Positions 9,799-19,606 are shown, numbered from the stretch's first letter. The stretch is 64,000 bases of DNA from an uncultured Halomonas sp. (GCF_947493865.1 NZ_CANLTC010000005.1:124001-188000), one strand, 5' to 3'. Translations and numbers: made by a program. The notes: generated by a model from the letters alone, not told the origin.

Positions 9799-10580
9799 AT
9801 CCGGTCGAAATCCTCCGCATCGCGTACCTTTGAATCACGCTGCAGCTCCAGCAGCTTGGCGTATTTCAGGTAGGCATTCACGGCGGCGGAAAGTGCCACG
9901 GACATTCCATCGAGGCCCGAAGTGAAGCCGCGCTGAAAGACATACTTGCGCACAAAGGCGTTGGCCCCATGCACAAAAGGCGACAGCGCGTTGGCCTTCT
10001 TGCCCTTGAGGTACATGATCTTGGCGGCACGGGTGGAAAAACGCCCGCTTGCCTTGGTGAAAAGCTCCCCCAGGTTGGCGAAGGAGTAGTGTTCGATATC
10101 CGCATCCAGACGGGCCATCGTGGCCGGGGAAATCGAGGCGTGCTCTCGGCTATCGGAAAACGCCGTGCGCTCCCGATCGAACAGCCGCACACAGTAGTCC
10201 GGGTACCAACCACAGGTCTTGATCCAGCGCGAGCCAAGATGGTTACGCCGCCTAAGTGCGAATGCTTCTTTTTCGCTATTGTCCAGATCGAGCTGCATGA
10301 TCGCCTCGATGGCCTCATCGGTCAGCCGCTCATCCGCGTCCAGGGACAGCACCCAACGGTTGCTGGCCTGGGCCGGTCCGACGTTCTTCTGCGGTCCGTC
10401 GCCCAGGTAGGGCTGCGCGATCACCCGGGCGCCTGCCTGCTCGGCGAGCCGGCAGGTGGCGTCCGTCGACCCGGAATCGACGACGATCAGCTCGTCACAG
10501 ACAGTGGCCAGGGAAGCCAGACAGGCCTCGATGTTGGCCGCCTCATTCAAGGTAATGACGACGCCGGTGATGGTAGCCAT
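9792..10580 (-). CDS. Glycosyltransferase family 2, WaaE/LgtF-like (core beta-1,4-glucosyltransferase type)
   Basis: This is a 262-aa GT-A fold transferase. It starts MATITGVVITLNEAANIEACL and contains ELIVVDSGSTDATCRLAEQ and the metal-binding region LSLDADERLTDEA, followed by a C-terminal segment with FVHGANAFVRKYVFQRGF. This layout is that of the WaaE (Klebsiella, Serratia) and LgtF (Haemophilus) family that adds glucose to heptose I. The start at 10580 has a CAGGAG ribosome site; a longer frame to 10643 lacks one. It overlaps the GT4 gene by 7 bases. Substrate assignment is by family and by the KdkA/OpsX context. Confidence 0.82.
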   Translation of the reverse strand: MATITGVVITLNEAANIEACLASLATVCDELIVVDSGSTDATCRLAEQAGARVIAQPYLGDGPQKNVGPAQASNRWVLSLDADERLTDEAIEAIMQLDLDNSEKEAFALRRRNHLGSRWIKTCGWYPDYCVRLFDRERTAFSDSREHASISPATMARLDADIEHYSFANLGELFTKASGRFSTRAAKIMYLKGKKANALSPFVHGANAFVRKYVFQRGFTSGLDGMSVALSAAVNAYLKYAKLLELQRDSKVRDAEDFDRIW

Positions 10581-10596
10581 GAGTCTCCTGTTCGAT

Positions 10597-12450
10597 TCAC
10601 TGCGAATAAAACCGCTTGAGCGCCTGTATGGCCTGGAAGACAACCGGCGAGATGGTCTTCTCCTGAGACCTCATCTGGTGATCCACCACCTTCCAGCCGC
10701 CGGCGCCATCGATCACCGTGATGCGATCCTCCTCGATGATGGCAAGATCGAGGTAGCTGCTGGCGGCCACCCATTCATGATCCAGCGATGGATCGAGCAG
10801 GTCGTCACCATGACTGTAATCGCTCACGGGGTTGGTGCAACCCAGCACATGGCGCATCAGCGTCGGCGCCAGGTCCAGGTGGCTGGTGGTGCCGCCGTGC
10901 TCGCCGGCAGAAATGCCCGGGCCATGAAGAATCATCGGCACCTTGGTCTGGGGCGGGGCAAAAATGCTGTTGTGCCCCCAGTAGTTCTGCCCGAAGTCAT
11001 TGAAGGACTGGCCATGATCGCTGGTAATGACGAGCACGGTGTTGTCCCATTCGCCGCTCTTCTTGAGGCTTTCGATGACCTTGGCAATCAGTTGATCATC
11101 GAAATAGGCGGCATTGCGATGCAGATTGCGAATCGGCTCAGGATCCGTCTCAGGGTCGAGTTTCAGGTAATCTATCGACTCGGCGGAGGGCTCGAAAGGA
11201 CGTTTCATGTCTTCCGGAACCGCATAACCGTGGGGCGCATCGTAGAACAATAGACTGAACCAGGGCGTCTTGTCGTTTTCGCGCTCTACTTGCCACTCGA
11301 GCCACGCCTGGGTCATGTTGCGATCCCGGGCGACCGGCGTGTCACCCGGAGCAGCCGGGCGCAGCTCGGGGATCGAGGCGAACACCGAACGATCGAATCC
11401 TACGCTATTCAGGCTGGCGGAGCTGAAGATACCCATCTCATAGCCTTGCTTCTGAAGTTGCGTGATCAGCAGCGGCGGTGTCTGGGTATCCTGCAGCAGC
11501 CGGTAATAGTTGCCGGTCAGCCCGTAGAACAGGCTCATGATGCCGTTGCGGGTGGCGTTGCCACCACTGAAATGGTTCGTATAGTGTCGACCTTCATCCG
11601 CCATCGCCGCATGCATCGCGGGGGTGTTCTCGGGGCCGTATTCATCCTGGCGCCAGGAGTCGAGGACGATGAACAACAGATTCGGCTGATCCGACGCTGA
11701 CGAGCAGTTGAGAGGGTTCTTTGGCCAGTTCAGGGTATCCGCAGTCTGTTTGCCAAGATCGAACTGCTGCGCTCGTGCGGCGCGCGGATCGAGCCATCCA
11801 TGTTCTTCCATGAAGTCCTTGGCGGTGGCGGGAAACAGCAAGGGGAAGATTCCCACCTGCTGGGTGACGCTCTGGCGATAGCGTGCATCGGCAACGATAT
11901 GAATGAGATGGCTGGCCACCATCGCCACCATCAGCAACGCAACCCCCCGCCATAACGGCAGGCGCCGAACGCCCGGAGAGGCAAACAGACGGGCAGCAAG
12001 CCAGGCTTGGGCGAGCAATAATGCCAGGGCGATACCGCCGACGACGAGCCAGGTGGAAAGGGTAAAGCTGAAGATGTCGCCGTTCTTGTCGTTGAGAAAC
12101 AGCGAGACCATGAAGTTGTTGATGTGAAAACGGTACTGGGCGTAGACCCCGGTATCGAGCAGCAATAGCCATAACCCCGCCGAGGCCAGCAGTGCCGCGG
12201 GCAGCCAGAGTATGCGCCGGGGCAGTACAAGCGCCAACAGGCCAAGAGGCGACCAGGCCAAGAGGGTGAGCAGCGCGAAATGTCCCGCCCAGGTCAGGAT
12301 CAGATAGGTGATGCCCAACGCATTGTCAGGCACCTCCAGATACGGCGTGTAACGCAGGGCAATGAGCCAGACCAGCACCAGATTGACCAGTGCGAAGGCA
12401 AGACTTGCACGCACACGTTGCCAGGGGGGAGAGTAGTCGGATTCGGGCAT
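10597..12450 (-). CDS. lapC: LapC/YejM (PbgA)-type inner-membrane protein: DUF3413 membrane domain plus sulfatase fold
   Basis: This 617-aa protein (E. coli YejM has 586) has five predicted membrane helices in the first 200 residues, then a periplasmic sulfatase-fold domain. Shared landmarks with YejM are the R-H-N segment FHINNFMVSLFLND, ASHLIHIVADARYRQSV, LLFPATAKDFMEEHGWLD, HFSGGNATRNGIMSLFYGLTG and SDYSHGDDLL. In E. coli YejM senses periplasmic LPS and blocks LapB, protecting LpxC from FtsH. The same role is inferred. Its placement inside an LPS-core cluster fits a regulator of LPS output. An upstream extension to 12600 would cover the kdkA end and is not used; no clear ribosome site precedes 12450. 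Confidence 0.88.
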   Translation of the reverse strand: MPESDYSPPWQRVRASLAFALVNLVLVWLIALRYTPYLEVPDNALGITYLILTWAGHFALLTLLAWSPLGLLALVLPRRILWLPAALLASAGLWLLLLDTGVYAQYRFHINNFMVSLFLNDKNGDIFSFTLSTWLVVGGIALALLLAQAWLAARLFASPGVRRLPLWRGVALLMVAMVASHLIHIVADARYRQSVTQQVGIFPLLFPATAKDFMEEHGWLDPRAARAQQFDLGKQTADTLNWPKNPLNCSSASDQPNLLFIVLDSWRQDEYGPENTPAMHAAMADEGRHYTNHFSGGNATRNGIMSLFYGLTGNYYRLLQDTQTPPLLITQLQKQGYEMGIFSSASLNSVGFDRSVFASIPELRPAAPGDTPVARDRNMTQAWLEWQVERENDKTPWFSLLFYDAPHGYAVPEDMKRPFEPSAESIDYLKLDPETDPEPIRNLHRNAAYFDDQLIAKVIESLKKSGEWDNTVLVITSDHGQSFNDFGQNYWGHNSIFAPPQTKVPMILHGPGISAGEHGGTTSHLDLAPTLMRHVLGCTNPVSDYSHGDDLLDPSLDHEWVAASSYLDLAIIEEDRITVIDGAGGWKVVDHQMRSQEKTISPVVFQAIQALKRFYSQ

Positions 12451-12467
12451 GAAAGAAGATTTACTCG

Positions 12468-13220
12468 TCACGATTGATGGTAACCCTGCAGTAACGCTTG
12501 CCAATGGCGAGCCGTGTCCTGGGGTGAAAATTTCTTCAGCGAGCGGGCAAGGCGCTGTAGATTGGCCTGTTGCCAACGGCCGGAACGGCGCAGGCGACAA
12601 CGATCCAGGTCGATCAACCAGACCTGCCCATCAGGGGTGATGAGCAGGTTGCGGGCATTCAGGTCCACATGATCGAGGCCGCTTCGATGAAAGCGCCGGA
12701 TGGTCTCGCCGACTCGCACGAGCAAGGCGTCATCCGCCTGAGGGAGCAGGTCCGCCAAGGCCCGGGCGCCTTCGAGACGCCTTGTGATCAGAGCGGCCTC
12801 ATAGGTTGCGCCAAGATGATGCACCCAGGCAGCGATCGGCTGGGCAACGGGCAGGCCTTTCTCTTTCAACGACGCCGTCAGACGCAACTCGCGAAAGGCG
12901 CGGGTGCGTTCGAGTCCGAGCCAGAGGTATCGGGCAGCACTCACTTTCGCCGCCAGGCCGCCACGACGATAGCCGCGTAGCACCCATTGCTGGTCGCTCA
13001 CTATGCTCGAGGCATCGACGAACAGGCTGGTGCCGCGCCCGGGTGCTTGACCCACCACCGCCCCCCGAGCCTGCCAGAAATCGGCACTGAACCAGGCGGG
13101 GAGTGGCGTAGTCGATCCGGATCGAGCGGCACCGATTTGTGGCGTGCCTGTTGCGTCCCATAGAATGTCGGCATCGTATAAGATGAATTCTTTTTCAAAC
13201 TGGAGTGTCGCCAAGCGCAT
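12468..13220 (-). CDS. kdkA: 3-deoxy-D-manno-octulosonic acid (Kdo) kinase
   Basis: KdkA phosphorylates O4 of the first Kdo of the LPS inner core. This is a 250-aa protein-kinase-like fold. It has FWQARGAVVGQAPGRGTS (49-65), YRRGGLAAK (84-92), the catalytic loop HVDLNARN (184-191) and the DLDRC metal motif (204-208), as in Haemophilus KdkA. AGAGGA lies 6 bases before the ATG at 13220, inside the opposing gene. That ATG overlaps the ATG of the divergent opsX-like gene by two bases. It is followed 17 bases later by lapC in the same direction. Confidence 0.93.
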   Translation of the reverse strand: MRLATLQFEKEFILYDADILWDATGTPQIGAARSGSTTPLPAWFSADFWQARGAVVGQAPGRGTSLFVDASSIVSDQQWVLRGYRRGGLAAKVSAARYLWLGLERTRAFRELRLTASLKEKGLPVAQPIAAWVHHLGATYEAALITRRLEGARALADLLPQADDALLVRVGETIRRFHRSGLDHVDLNARNLLITPDGQVWLIDLDRCRLRRSGRWQQANLQRLARSLKKFSPQDTARHWQALLQGYHQS

Positions 13221-14325
13221 GAAGCATCCTCTGCCCGCCCGCCCCGCGCACATCTGCGTGCTGCGGCTCTCCGCGCTGGGCGATGTCTGCAATCTGGTTC
13301 CTACCGTACGCGCGTTGCAGCGTCAATGGCCGTCCGCGCGCATAACCTGGGTCCTCGGCAAGGGGGAATATAGTCTACTTTCTGGCCTGTCCGGGGTCGA
13401 GCTTGTCATGTACGACAAGGCCAGTGGCCTTGCAGGCATGCGAAAACTCTGGCGCGAACTTGGCGACACGCGCTTCGATGTGCTGCTGCACATGCAGCAG
13501 GCGCTGCGTGCCAGCGTACTTTCCCTGGGACTCAAGGCAGAGGTGCGGCTCGGCTACGACAAGGCGCGCTCCAAGGACTGGCAGCGATGGTTTACCCATC
13601 GTCAACTGGCGCCACACCCCAGCGCCCATGTACTCGATTCCTTCATGGATTTTGCCCGCGCCCTGGGAGTGGAGCCGGTCAATACCGAACGCCTCGAGTG
13701 GGATCTACCCATACCCGAAACGGCCCATGCCGAGGCGCTGCGTCTGAGCGGCGAGGCACCCTACGTCTTGATGAGCCCCTGCGCCAATCCGCGCCTGCGC
13801 AATTTCCGCAACTGGTCTGCCCAGGGTTATGCCACGGTCATCGAACACCTATGGACTCAGCATGGACTCAAGACCCTGCTCAGCGGTGGTGGCAGTCCCA
13901 AGGAGCGGGAGATGAGCGAGCGCATTCGTGCCCTGACCGTAAGCGAGGCGATCACCGACACCATGGGCAAGACCTCTCTAAAGGGGTTGCTGGCCCTGAT
14001 CGATGGCGCCCGGGCCGTGGTGGCACCGGATTCAGGGCCGGTACACATGGCCAATGCGCTGGGCACCCCCACGGTAGGGCTCTACGCCACCACCAATCCG
14101 GAGCGTGCCGCACCCTATTGCTGGCAGGACTACGTCGTCAATCGCTACCCCGAGGCGGTACGTACCTACATGCACAAGCAGCTCGATGAGATCAATTGGG
14201 GCGACCGTGTCCGCCACCCGGATGCGATGGCGCTGATCCAGGCAAGTGATGTCATCGAGCGCCTCGATGCGCTGCTTGCGGCATACCCGATGGCCACCGC
14301 CGAGGAGCCACACGATGAAATTTGA
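13219..14325 (+). CDS. opsX: OpsX-type LPS heptosyltransferase (GT9)
   Basis: This is a GT9 heptosyltransferase of 368 aa. Distinctive matches to Haemophilus OpsX are [91 protein letters not shown] and [23 protein letters not shown]. OpsX adds the first heptose to phosphorylated Kdo in Haemophilus, where its gene also adjoins kdkA. It probably fills the WaaC role here. The chosen ATG shares bases with the kdkA ATG on the other strand; an upstream ATG at 13183 would overlap kdkA further. Its end overlaps hldE by 11 bases. Confidence 0.9.
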   Translation: MKHPLPARPAHICVLRLSALGDVCNLVPTVRALQRQWPSARITWVLGKGEYSLLSGLSGVELVMYDKASGLAGMRKLWRELGDTRFDVLLHMQQALRASVLSLGLKAEVRLGYDKARSKDWQRWFTHRQLAPHPSAHVLDSFMDFARALGVEPVNTERLEWDLPIPETAHAEALRLSGEAPYVLMSPCANPRLRNFRNWSAQGYATVIEHLWTQHGLKTLLSGGGSPKEREMSERIRALTVSEAITDTMGKTSLKGLLALIDGARAVVAPDSGPVHMANALGTPTVGLYATTNPERAAPYCWQDYVVNRYPEAVRTYMHKQLDEINWGDRVRHPDAMALIQASDVIERLDALLAAYPMATAEEPHDEI

Positions 14326-15745
14326 TCTAACTGCGCTGGAACGCGCTCGGATACTGGTGGTGGGCGATGTCATGCTCGATCGCTACTGGCATGGCGGCAC
14401 CTCGCGTATCTCTCCCGAGGCGCCGGTGCCGGTAGTCCGGGTCGGGGAGGCCGAGGATCGTCCTGGTGGCGCCGCCAACGTGGCGCTCAATATCGCCTCC
14501 CTGGGCGGCCACGCAGCGCTGGCGGGCCTGGTGGGAGACGACGACAACGCGGCTCTGCTCGCCGCCGGATTGGAAGCTGCTGAAGTAAGTGTTCACTTCC
14601 AGCGCAGCTCGGATGTACCGACGATCACCAAGCTGCGTGTCATGAGTCGCAATCAGCAACTGATCCGACTCGATTTCGAGGAAGAGGTGGCCGGGGTCGA
14701 TACGACAGAGCTGCTCGAGCGAGTCGAGGCGTCATTATCGGATACGGACCTGGTCATTCTCTCGGACTATGGCAAGGGCACTCTCAACCGGATCGAAGAG
14801 CTGATCGCATCGATTCGCGAAAGCGGCAAGCGGGTGCTGGTGGATCCCAAGGGTAGCGATTTCCGGCGTTACCGCGGCGCGAGTGTCATCACCCCCAACT
14901 TCGCTGAATTCGAGGCCGTGGTCGGGCCTTGTCGCAACGACGCGGAGATGACCGAAAAGGGCGAGCGCCTGCGCGATGAATTGGCCCTCGAGGCGGTATT
15001 GATCACGCGCAGCGAGAAGGGCATGACCCTGATTCGCAAGGACACCCCGCCGCTCCATCTACCCACCCATGCCCGGGAAGTCTTCGACGTCACCGGCGCC
15101 GGGGACACGGTGATCGGCGTGCTGGGCCTTGCCCTGGCATCAGGGCACGGTTATCCCGAGGCAATGACCCTGGCCAATCTGGCCGCGGGCCTGGTGGTGG
15201 CCAAGCCGGGAACCGCGACCCTCTCGGTAGCGGAGCTCTATACCGCCCTGCATGGCGACAAACTGGCGGAATTCGGGCTGATCGAGGAATCGGTGCTGAT
15301 CGAGGCGGTCAAGGCCGCCCAGATTCGTGGCGAGCGGGTCGTCATGACCAACGGCTGTTTCGATATTCTGCATGCCGGCCACGTTGCCTATCTGGAACAG
15401 GCGCGACGACTCGGCGATCGATTGATCGTGGCGGTCAACGATGACGCCTCCATTGCACGGCTCAAGGGGCCGCGCCGGCCGATCAACCCGCTCAAGCGGC
15501 GCATGCAGGTACTCAGCGGCCTGGGGGCGGTGGATTGGGTCGTTGCCTTCAGCGAGGATACGCCGGCGCGACTGATCGAGGCGCTGCTTCCGGACATCCT
15601 GGTCAAGGGGGGCGACTATCAGCCGGAAGAGATCGCCGGCGGCGAGGCGGTGATCAATAACGGCGGCGAAGTGCGGGTGCTGGATTTCGAGGACGGCGTC
15701 TCGACCACGGCAATGATCGAAACGATTCTCGACCGCGAGCGTTAA
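14315..15745 (+). CDS. hldE: Bifunctional heptose 7-phosphate kinase / heptose 1-phosphate adenylyltransferase
   Basis: This 476-aa protein makes ADP-D,D-heptose. The N-terminal ribokinase-type kinase (about 1-320) contains [36 protein letters not shown] and the anion-hole motif [12 protein letters not shown]. The C-terminal adenylyltransferase (about 340-476) starts [11 protein letters not shown] at 346-356, with the HxGH nucleotide motif at 353-356. Together with gmhB and hldD it completes ADP-heptose synthesis. GAGGAG precedes the ATG. It overlaps opsX by 11 bases and abuts waaA with no gap, so opsX-hldE-waaA is one operon. Confidence 0.97.
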   Translation: MKFDLTALERARILVVGDVMLDRYWHGGTSRISPEAPVPVVRVGEAEDRPGGAANVALNIASLGGHAALAGLVGDDDNAALLAAGLEAAEVSVHFQRSSDVPTITKLRVMSRNQQLIRLDFEEEVAGVDTTELLERVEASLSDTDLVILSDYGKGTLNRIEELIASIRESGKRVLVDPKGSDFRRYRGASVITPNFAEFEAVVGPCRNDAEMTEKGERLRDELALEAVLITRSEKGMTLIRKDTPPLHLPTHAREVFDVTGAGDTVIGVLGLALASGHGYPEAMTLANLAAGLVVAKPGTATLSVAELYTALHGDKLAEFGLIEESVLIEAVKAAQIRGERVVMTNGCFDILHAGHVAYLEQARRLGDRLIVAVNDDASIARLKGPRRPINPLKRRMQVLSGLGAVDWVVAFSEDTPARLIEALLPDILVKGGDYQPEEIAGGEAVINNGGEVRVLDFEDGVSTTAMIETILDRER

Positions 15746-17041
15746 ATGGCGAAGCACGAGACGGCTGCCACTCAGCGTCACCCCTGGGCACGCTGGCTCT
15801 ACAGCTTGGCGCTTTATCTACTTTCGCCCATGCTATGGTGGCGCCTGTGGCGTGAGTGGGTGCCCACTAACCCGCGTCGTGAACGCCTGGGGCTGATTTC
15901 CCTATCCAGTCAGCGCCCCAGACTCTGGCTACATGTCGCCTCCGTGGGGGAGGTGCAGGCCGCACGCCCGCTGATCGAATCCCTTCGCAAGCGTTACCCC
16001 GACCATCATCTGGTGGTCACCACCATGACCGCCACCGGAGCGGAGCGAGTCACATCGCTATTCAAAGGCGAAGTGAGCCATTACTTCGTGCCACTGGACT
16101 TTCCCGGGACCGCCCGCCGTTTCATCGCACGACTACAGCCCGAGTTGGCCATCTTCTTCGAGACGGAACTATGGCCCAACCTGCTGCATGCCTGCCATCG
16201 ACAGAAGATTCCGGTGGCGGTGGTCAACGGGCGATTGTCGACAAAAGCGTTGCGGGGTTACCTGCGAATCAGGGCCCTGATGGCGGATGCTCTGGGCAAG
16301 ATCGATTGGCTTGCGGCCAAGTCGGCGCAGGATGCAGAGCGCTTTCAGCGCCTGGGCATGGCAGTCTCGAAAACCACCGTCGTCGGCTCTCTCAAGTTCG
16401 ATATTTCCCTTTCAAATGGTGCCTCGCCTGATAGTGAGCACTTACGTACCACGCTTGGCCCTCGCCCGGTTTGGATCGCTGCCTCGACACATTCAGGCGA
16501 GGACGAACAGATACTTGTCGCCCATGCCAGGTTACGCGAGGTCTATCCATCCGCCTTGTTGATATTGGTGCCCCGCCATCCTCAGCGCTTCGATGATGTC
16601 GCTGTCCTGTGTCAGCGTGGGGGTGAGACGTTGGCTAGACGCTCCCGAAACGAGACGATTCGAACCGATACCACGGTATATCTCGGGGACACCATGGGCG
16701 AACTCACGACGCTCTATGGCGTCGCTGATCTTGCCTTTGTGGGAGGAAGCCTCGTGCCCATTGGCGGCCACAATCTGCTGGAGCCAGCCGCCCAGGGAAT
16801 TCCGGTGCTCAGTGGCCCGGCGCTTGCCAATTTCGAGGATGTCGCCGCGGTATTGCGAGACGCCTGCGGGCTGGCCGAGGTGGCGAGTGCCCAGGCGCTA
16901 GGCGATGCACTGATCACGCTGATGGGCGATCCTGAGGAACGACGCCGCCGAGGCGAAGCCGGGCGCGCCGCCATTGCCGCCAACGCTGGCGCCCTGCAGC
17001 GTACTCTGACAGGCTTGGATCGGCTTCTCCCAAGTAAGTGA
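15746..17041 (+). CDS. waaA: Kdo transferase
   Basis: WaaA transfers Kdo from CMP-Kdo to lipid IVA at the cytoplasmic face. This 431-aa protein has an N-terminal membrane anchor at about 17-33, then the GT30 domain with HVASVGEVQAARPL (catalytic E69), FETELWPNLL, NGRLS, GSLKFD and GGSLVPIGGHNLLEPAAQGIPVL. Whether it adds one or two Kdo units is not visible from sequence. The neighbouring kdkA suggests a single-Kdo core, as in Haemophilus. The ATG directly follows the hldE stop. The end is convergent with rpiA, 4 bases apart. Confidence 0.95.
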   Translation: MAKHETAATQRHPWARWLYSLALYLLSPMLWWRLWREWVPTNPRRERLGLISLSSQRPRLWLHVASVGEVQAARPLIESLRKRYPDHHLVVTTMTATGAERVTSLFKGEVSHYFVPLDFPGTARRFIARLQPELAIFFETELWPNLLHACHRQKIPVAVVNGRLSTKALRGYLRIRALMADALGKIDWLAAKSAQDAERFQRLGMAVSKTTVVGSLKFDISLSNGASPDSEHLRTTLGPRPVWIAASTHSGEDEQILVAHARLREVYPSALLILVPRHPQRFDDVAVLCQRGGETLARRSRNETIRTDTTVYLGDTMGELTTLYGVADLAFVGGSLVPIGGHNLLEPAAQGIPVLSGPALANFEDVAAVLRDACGLAEVASAQALGDALITLMGDPEERRRRGEAGRAAIAANAGALQRTLTGLDRLLPSK

Positions 17042-17045
17042 TGGC

Positions 17046-17723
17046 TTACTCCTGGCGCGTCAAGCGCTCTACGCCGCTGTCACTTCCCAGCAGCAGCACA
17101 TCCGCTCCACGCCGGGCAAACAGCCCATTGGTCACTACCCCAACGATATTGTTGAGTTCGAGTTCGAGAGCCTGGGGGTCTTCGATCAGAAATTCATAAC
17201 AGTCGAGGATCTGATTGCCGTTGTCCGTGACAACGCCGTCGCGATAGACCGGCGTGATGCCGCGCGCGACCAGTTCCCGGGCGACATAGGAGCGGGCCAT
17301 GGGGATTACCTCGATGGGCAGGGGAAAGCCGCCGAGTACCGAGACATGCTTCGAGGCGTCTGCGATGCAGATGAAGCGTTCGGCGCAGGCGGCGACGATC
17401 TTCTCCCGGGTCAGAGCGGCGCCACCGCCCTTGATCATTTCCAGACGCGGGTTGATTTCGTCCGCTCCGTCGATATAGACCGGCACGCTGCCAACATGGT
17501 TGAGTTCGAACACATCGATGCCGTGGCCTTTCAGACGCTCCGCGGTTGCCTGGGAGCTGGCCACCGCCCCCTGAAAATCGTCACGCACCTTGGCCAGCAG
17601 ATCGATGAAGTGATTGGCGGTAGAGCCGGTGCCTACGCCGATTACCGTGTCCTTGGCAAGCAGAGGGCGAATTTCATCGATGGCCGCAGCGGCCACCGCA
17701 CGCTTGAGCGCGTCCTGATTCAT
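17046..17723 (-). CDS. rpiA: Ribose-5-phosphate isomerase A
   Basis: RpiA interconverts ribose 5-phosphate and ribulose 5-phosphate in the pentose phosphate pathway. At 225 aa it is close to E. coli RpiA (219). Signatures are [17 protein letters not shown] (phosphate loop), [30 protein letters not shown] (catalytic Asp/Glu/Lys region) and [19 protein letters not shown]. It is transcribed away from ilvA, with the pair sharing the region 17724-17857, and meets waaA tail to tail. Confidence 0.96.
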   Translation of the reverse strand: MNQDALKRAVAAAAIDEIRPLLAKDTVIGVGTGSTANHFIDLLAKVRDDFQGAVASSQATAERLKGHGIDVFELNHVGSVPVYIDGADEINPRLEMIKGGGAALTREKIVAACAERFICIADASKHVSVLGGFPLPIEVIPMARSYVARELVARGITPVYRDGVVTDNGNQILDCYEFLIEDPQALELELNNIVGVVTNGLFARRGADVLLLGSDSGVERLTRQE

Positions 17724-17857
17724 GAGAAGACTCGTTGGCCAGTGGTAAAAATGCCATTATAGGCGATCCCATCGGCTCGGTAACCGCCACTCTTACGGCA
17801 ATCCCTTCTTCCCGGGAACGTTCAGCCGCTGAATTGCACGACTTTCAGGACATCAGG

Positions 17858-19372
17858 ATGCTCGAAGATACCGTCAAGAAGATACTCCAGGCTCGCGTCT
17901 ATGAAGCGGCGCGTGAGACTCCCATTAGCCCCGCGCCGTTTCTATCCCGGCGGCTCAACAATCAGGTGCTGATCAAGCGCGAGGATCTTCAGCCGGTATT
18001 TTCCTTCAAGATTCGCGGCGCCTATAACCGCATGGCGCAGCTATCCGAGGCCCAGAAGGCCAAAGGGGTGATCGCGGCGTCCGCGGGCAATCATGCCCAA
18101 GGCCTGGCGCTGGCGGCAAAACTCATGGGGGTGAAAGCGGTCATCGTGATGCCGCGCATCACGCCCGAAATCAAGGTTCAGGCGGTACGGGCCCGAGGCG
18201 CCCGAGTCGTGCTGCGGGGCGACGCCTTCAGCGAAGCGCTGGTGCATGCCCGGGAGCTGATCGAAGAGCACGGCTATACCTACGTACCGCCTTTTGACGA
18301 TCCGGATGTGATCGCCGGTCAGGGTACCGTGGGCATGGAAATTCTGCGTCAGCACACCGGCCGACTCGATGCCATCTTCGTGCCGGTGGGCGGTGGTGGC
18401 CTGATTGCCGGTGTCGTGGCCTACGTCAAGTACCTGCGCCCGGAGATCAAGGTCATTGGCGTCGAAGCCGAAGACAGCGCCTGCCTCAAGGCGGCACTCG
18501 AAGCCGGCAAGCGCGTGACCCTCAAGGATGTGGGGGTCTTTGCGGAAGGTGTGGCGGTGGCCCAGATCGGCGAGGCGCCTTTTGCCATCCTGAAGGATCT
18601 GGTCGATGGTGTGATCACCGTCAATACCGATGAGATGTGTGCCGCGGTCAAGGATATCTTCGAGGATACCCGAGCAGTGGCGGAAACCTCCGGTGCCTTG
18701 TCCCTGGCGGGGCTTAAGAAGTATGTGCAGCAGACCGGTGCCGAAGGCGAAACGCTGTTATGTATCAACTCCGGTGCCAATACCAATTTCGATCGCTTGC
18801 AGCATATCGCCGAACGTACCGAACTCGGCGAACAGCGCGAGGCGATCCTGGCAGTGACCATTCCCGAACGGCCAGGCAGCTTCAAGCGTTTCTGCAAGAT
18901 CATCGGCAAGCGCATGGTCACCGAGTTCAATTACCGTTACGCCGATGCGGAGCAGGCGCATATCTTCGTCGGGGTACAGGTCAAGCCCGGCGGCGAAGAT
19001 CGCCAGGAGGTGATTCGCAAGCTACAGGAGGCGAATTACCCGGTAGAGGATCTTACCGATAATGAGCTTGCCAAGTTGCACACGCGTCATTTGGGTGGCG
19101 GTCGGCCTCGCAAGCATTTCGAGGAACAGGTCTATCGCTTCGAGTTTCCCGAACGCCCCGGGGCCTTGATGAACTTTCTCACTCATCTGCCGGCGGACTG
19201 GAATATCTCACTGTTCCATTATCGTAATCACGGGGCAGCCTATGGCCGAGTACTGGTGGGCATGCAGATTCCCAACGGGGATCGGGGCCACGTGGAAGAG
19301 CACTTCGACGAGATCGGTTATCGCTATTGGAAAGAGAGCGACAATGTGGCCTATCGCTTGTTCATGGCATGA
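17858..19372 (+). CDS. ilvA: Threonine ammonia-lyase (biosynthetic threonine dehydratase)
   Basis: IlvA deaminates threonine to 2-oxobutyrate, the first step of isoleucine synthesis. It is 504 aa (E. coli 514) from ATG 17858, where AGGA sits upstream; a frame reaching back to 17735 has no ribosome site. The PLP lysine is K51 in FKIRGAYN. SAGNHAQG follows at 75-82 and the phosphate-binding VGGGGL at 177-182. Two C-terminal ACT-like regulatory domains (about 320-410 and 415-504) bind isoleucine and valine in this family. The rpiA/ilvA divergence is also the order in several gammaproteobacteria. Confidence 0.96.
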   Translation: MLEDTVKKILQARVYEAARETPISPAPFLSRRLNNQVLIKREDLQPVFSFKIRGAYNRMAQLSEAQKAKGVIAASAGNHAQGLALAAKLMGVKAVIVMPRITPEIKVQAVRARGARVVLRGDAFSEALVHARELIEEHGYTYVPPFDDPDVIAGQGTVGMEILRQHTGRLDAIFVPVGGGGLIAGVVAYVKYLRPEIKVIGVEAEDSACLKAALEAGKRVTLKDVGVFAEGVAVAQIGEAPFAILKDLVDGVITVNTDEMCAAVKDIFEDTRAVAETSGALSLAGLKKYVQQTGAEGETLLCINSGANTNFDRLQHIAERTELGEQREAILAVTIPERPGSFKRFCKIIGKRMVTEFNYRYADAEQAHIFVGVQVKPGGEDRQEVIRKLQEANYPVEDLTDNELAKLHTRHLGGGRPRKHFEEQVYRFEFPERPGALMNFLTHLPADWNISLFHYRNHGAAYGRVLVGMQIPNGDRGHVEEHFDEIGYRYWKESDNVAYRLFMA

Positions 19373-19550
19373 AAGTGTCTAACGAGATTTTAGCTCCATA
19401 ACCGATAATTGGAGAGTTTTAGGCGCTTATTCAGACGTTTGTTTCACATTTTTAGACGTATTCTGTGTTCAGAAAGCGAACAGGCAGCAAGCACCTTCCC
19501 AACTATCCAACATGAATGAAGGGTTGCTCACGCCAATAGCTTTCTGCTCC

Positions 19551-19606
19551 AGGTCTACGGTAAAAGAAATGCGAGTAGATTATTGTCATTCTTTTTCCGT
19601 AGACCT
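19551..19606. repeat. Long inverted repeat in the ilvA downstream gap
   Basis: The left arm AGGTCTACGG followed by TAAAAGAA pairs with the right arm ending TTCCGTAGACCT. About 18-20 bp pair with one mismatch, around a loop of some 15 bases. No T-run follows, so it is not a standard terminator. It lies about 57 bases before the small ORF at 19663 and could be an operator, an mRNA structure or the relic of a small element. The rest of 19373-19662 is A+T rich with no gene that I can see. Confidence 0.6.

Noticed and set aside
19411..19440. TTATTCAGAC resembling the right end of the 158-bp MITE
   Set aside because: Only about 8 bases match, with no partner end at 158 bp and no target duplication.
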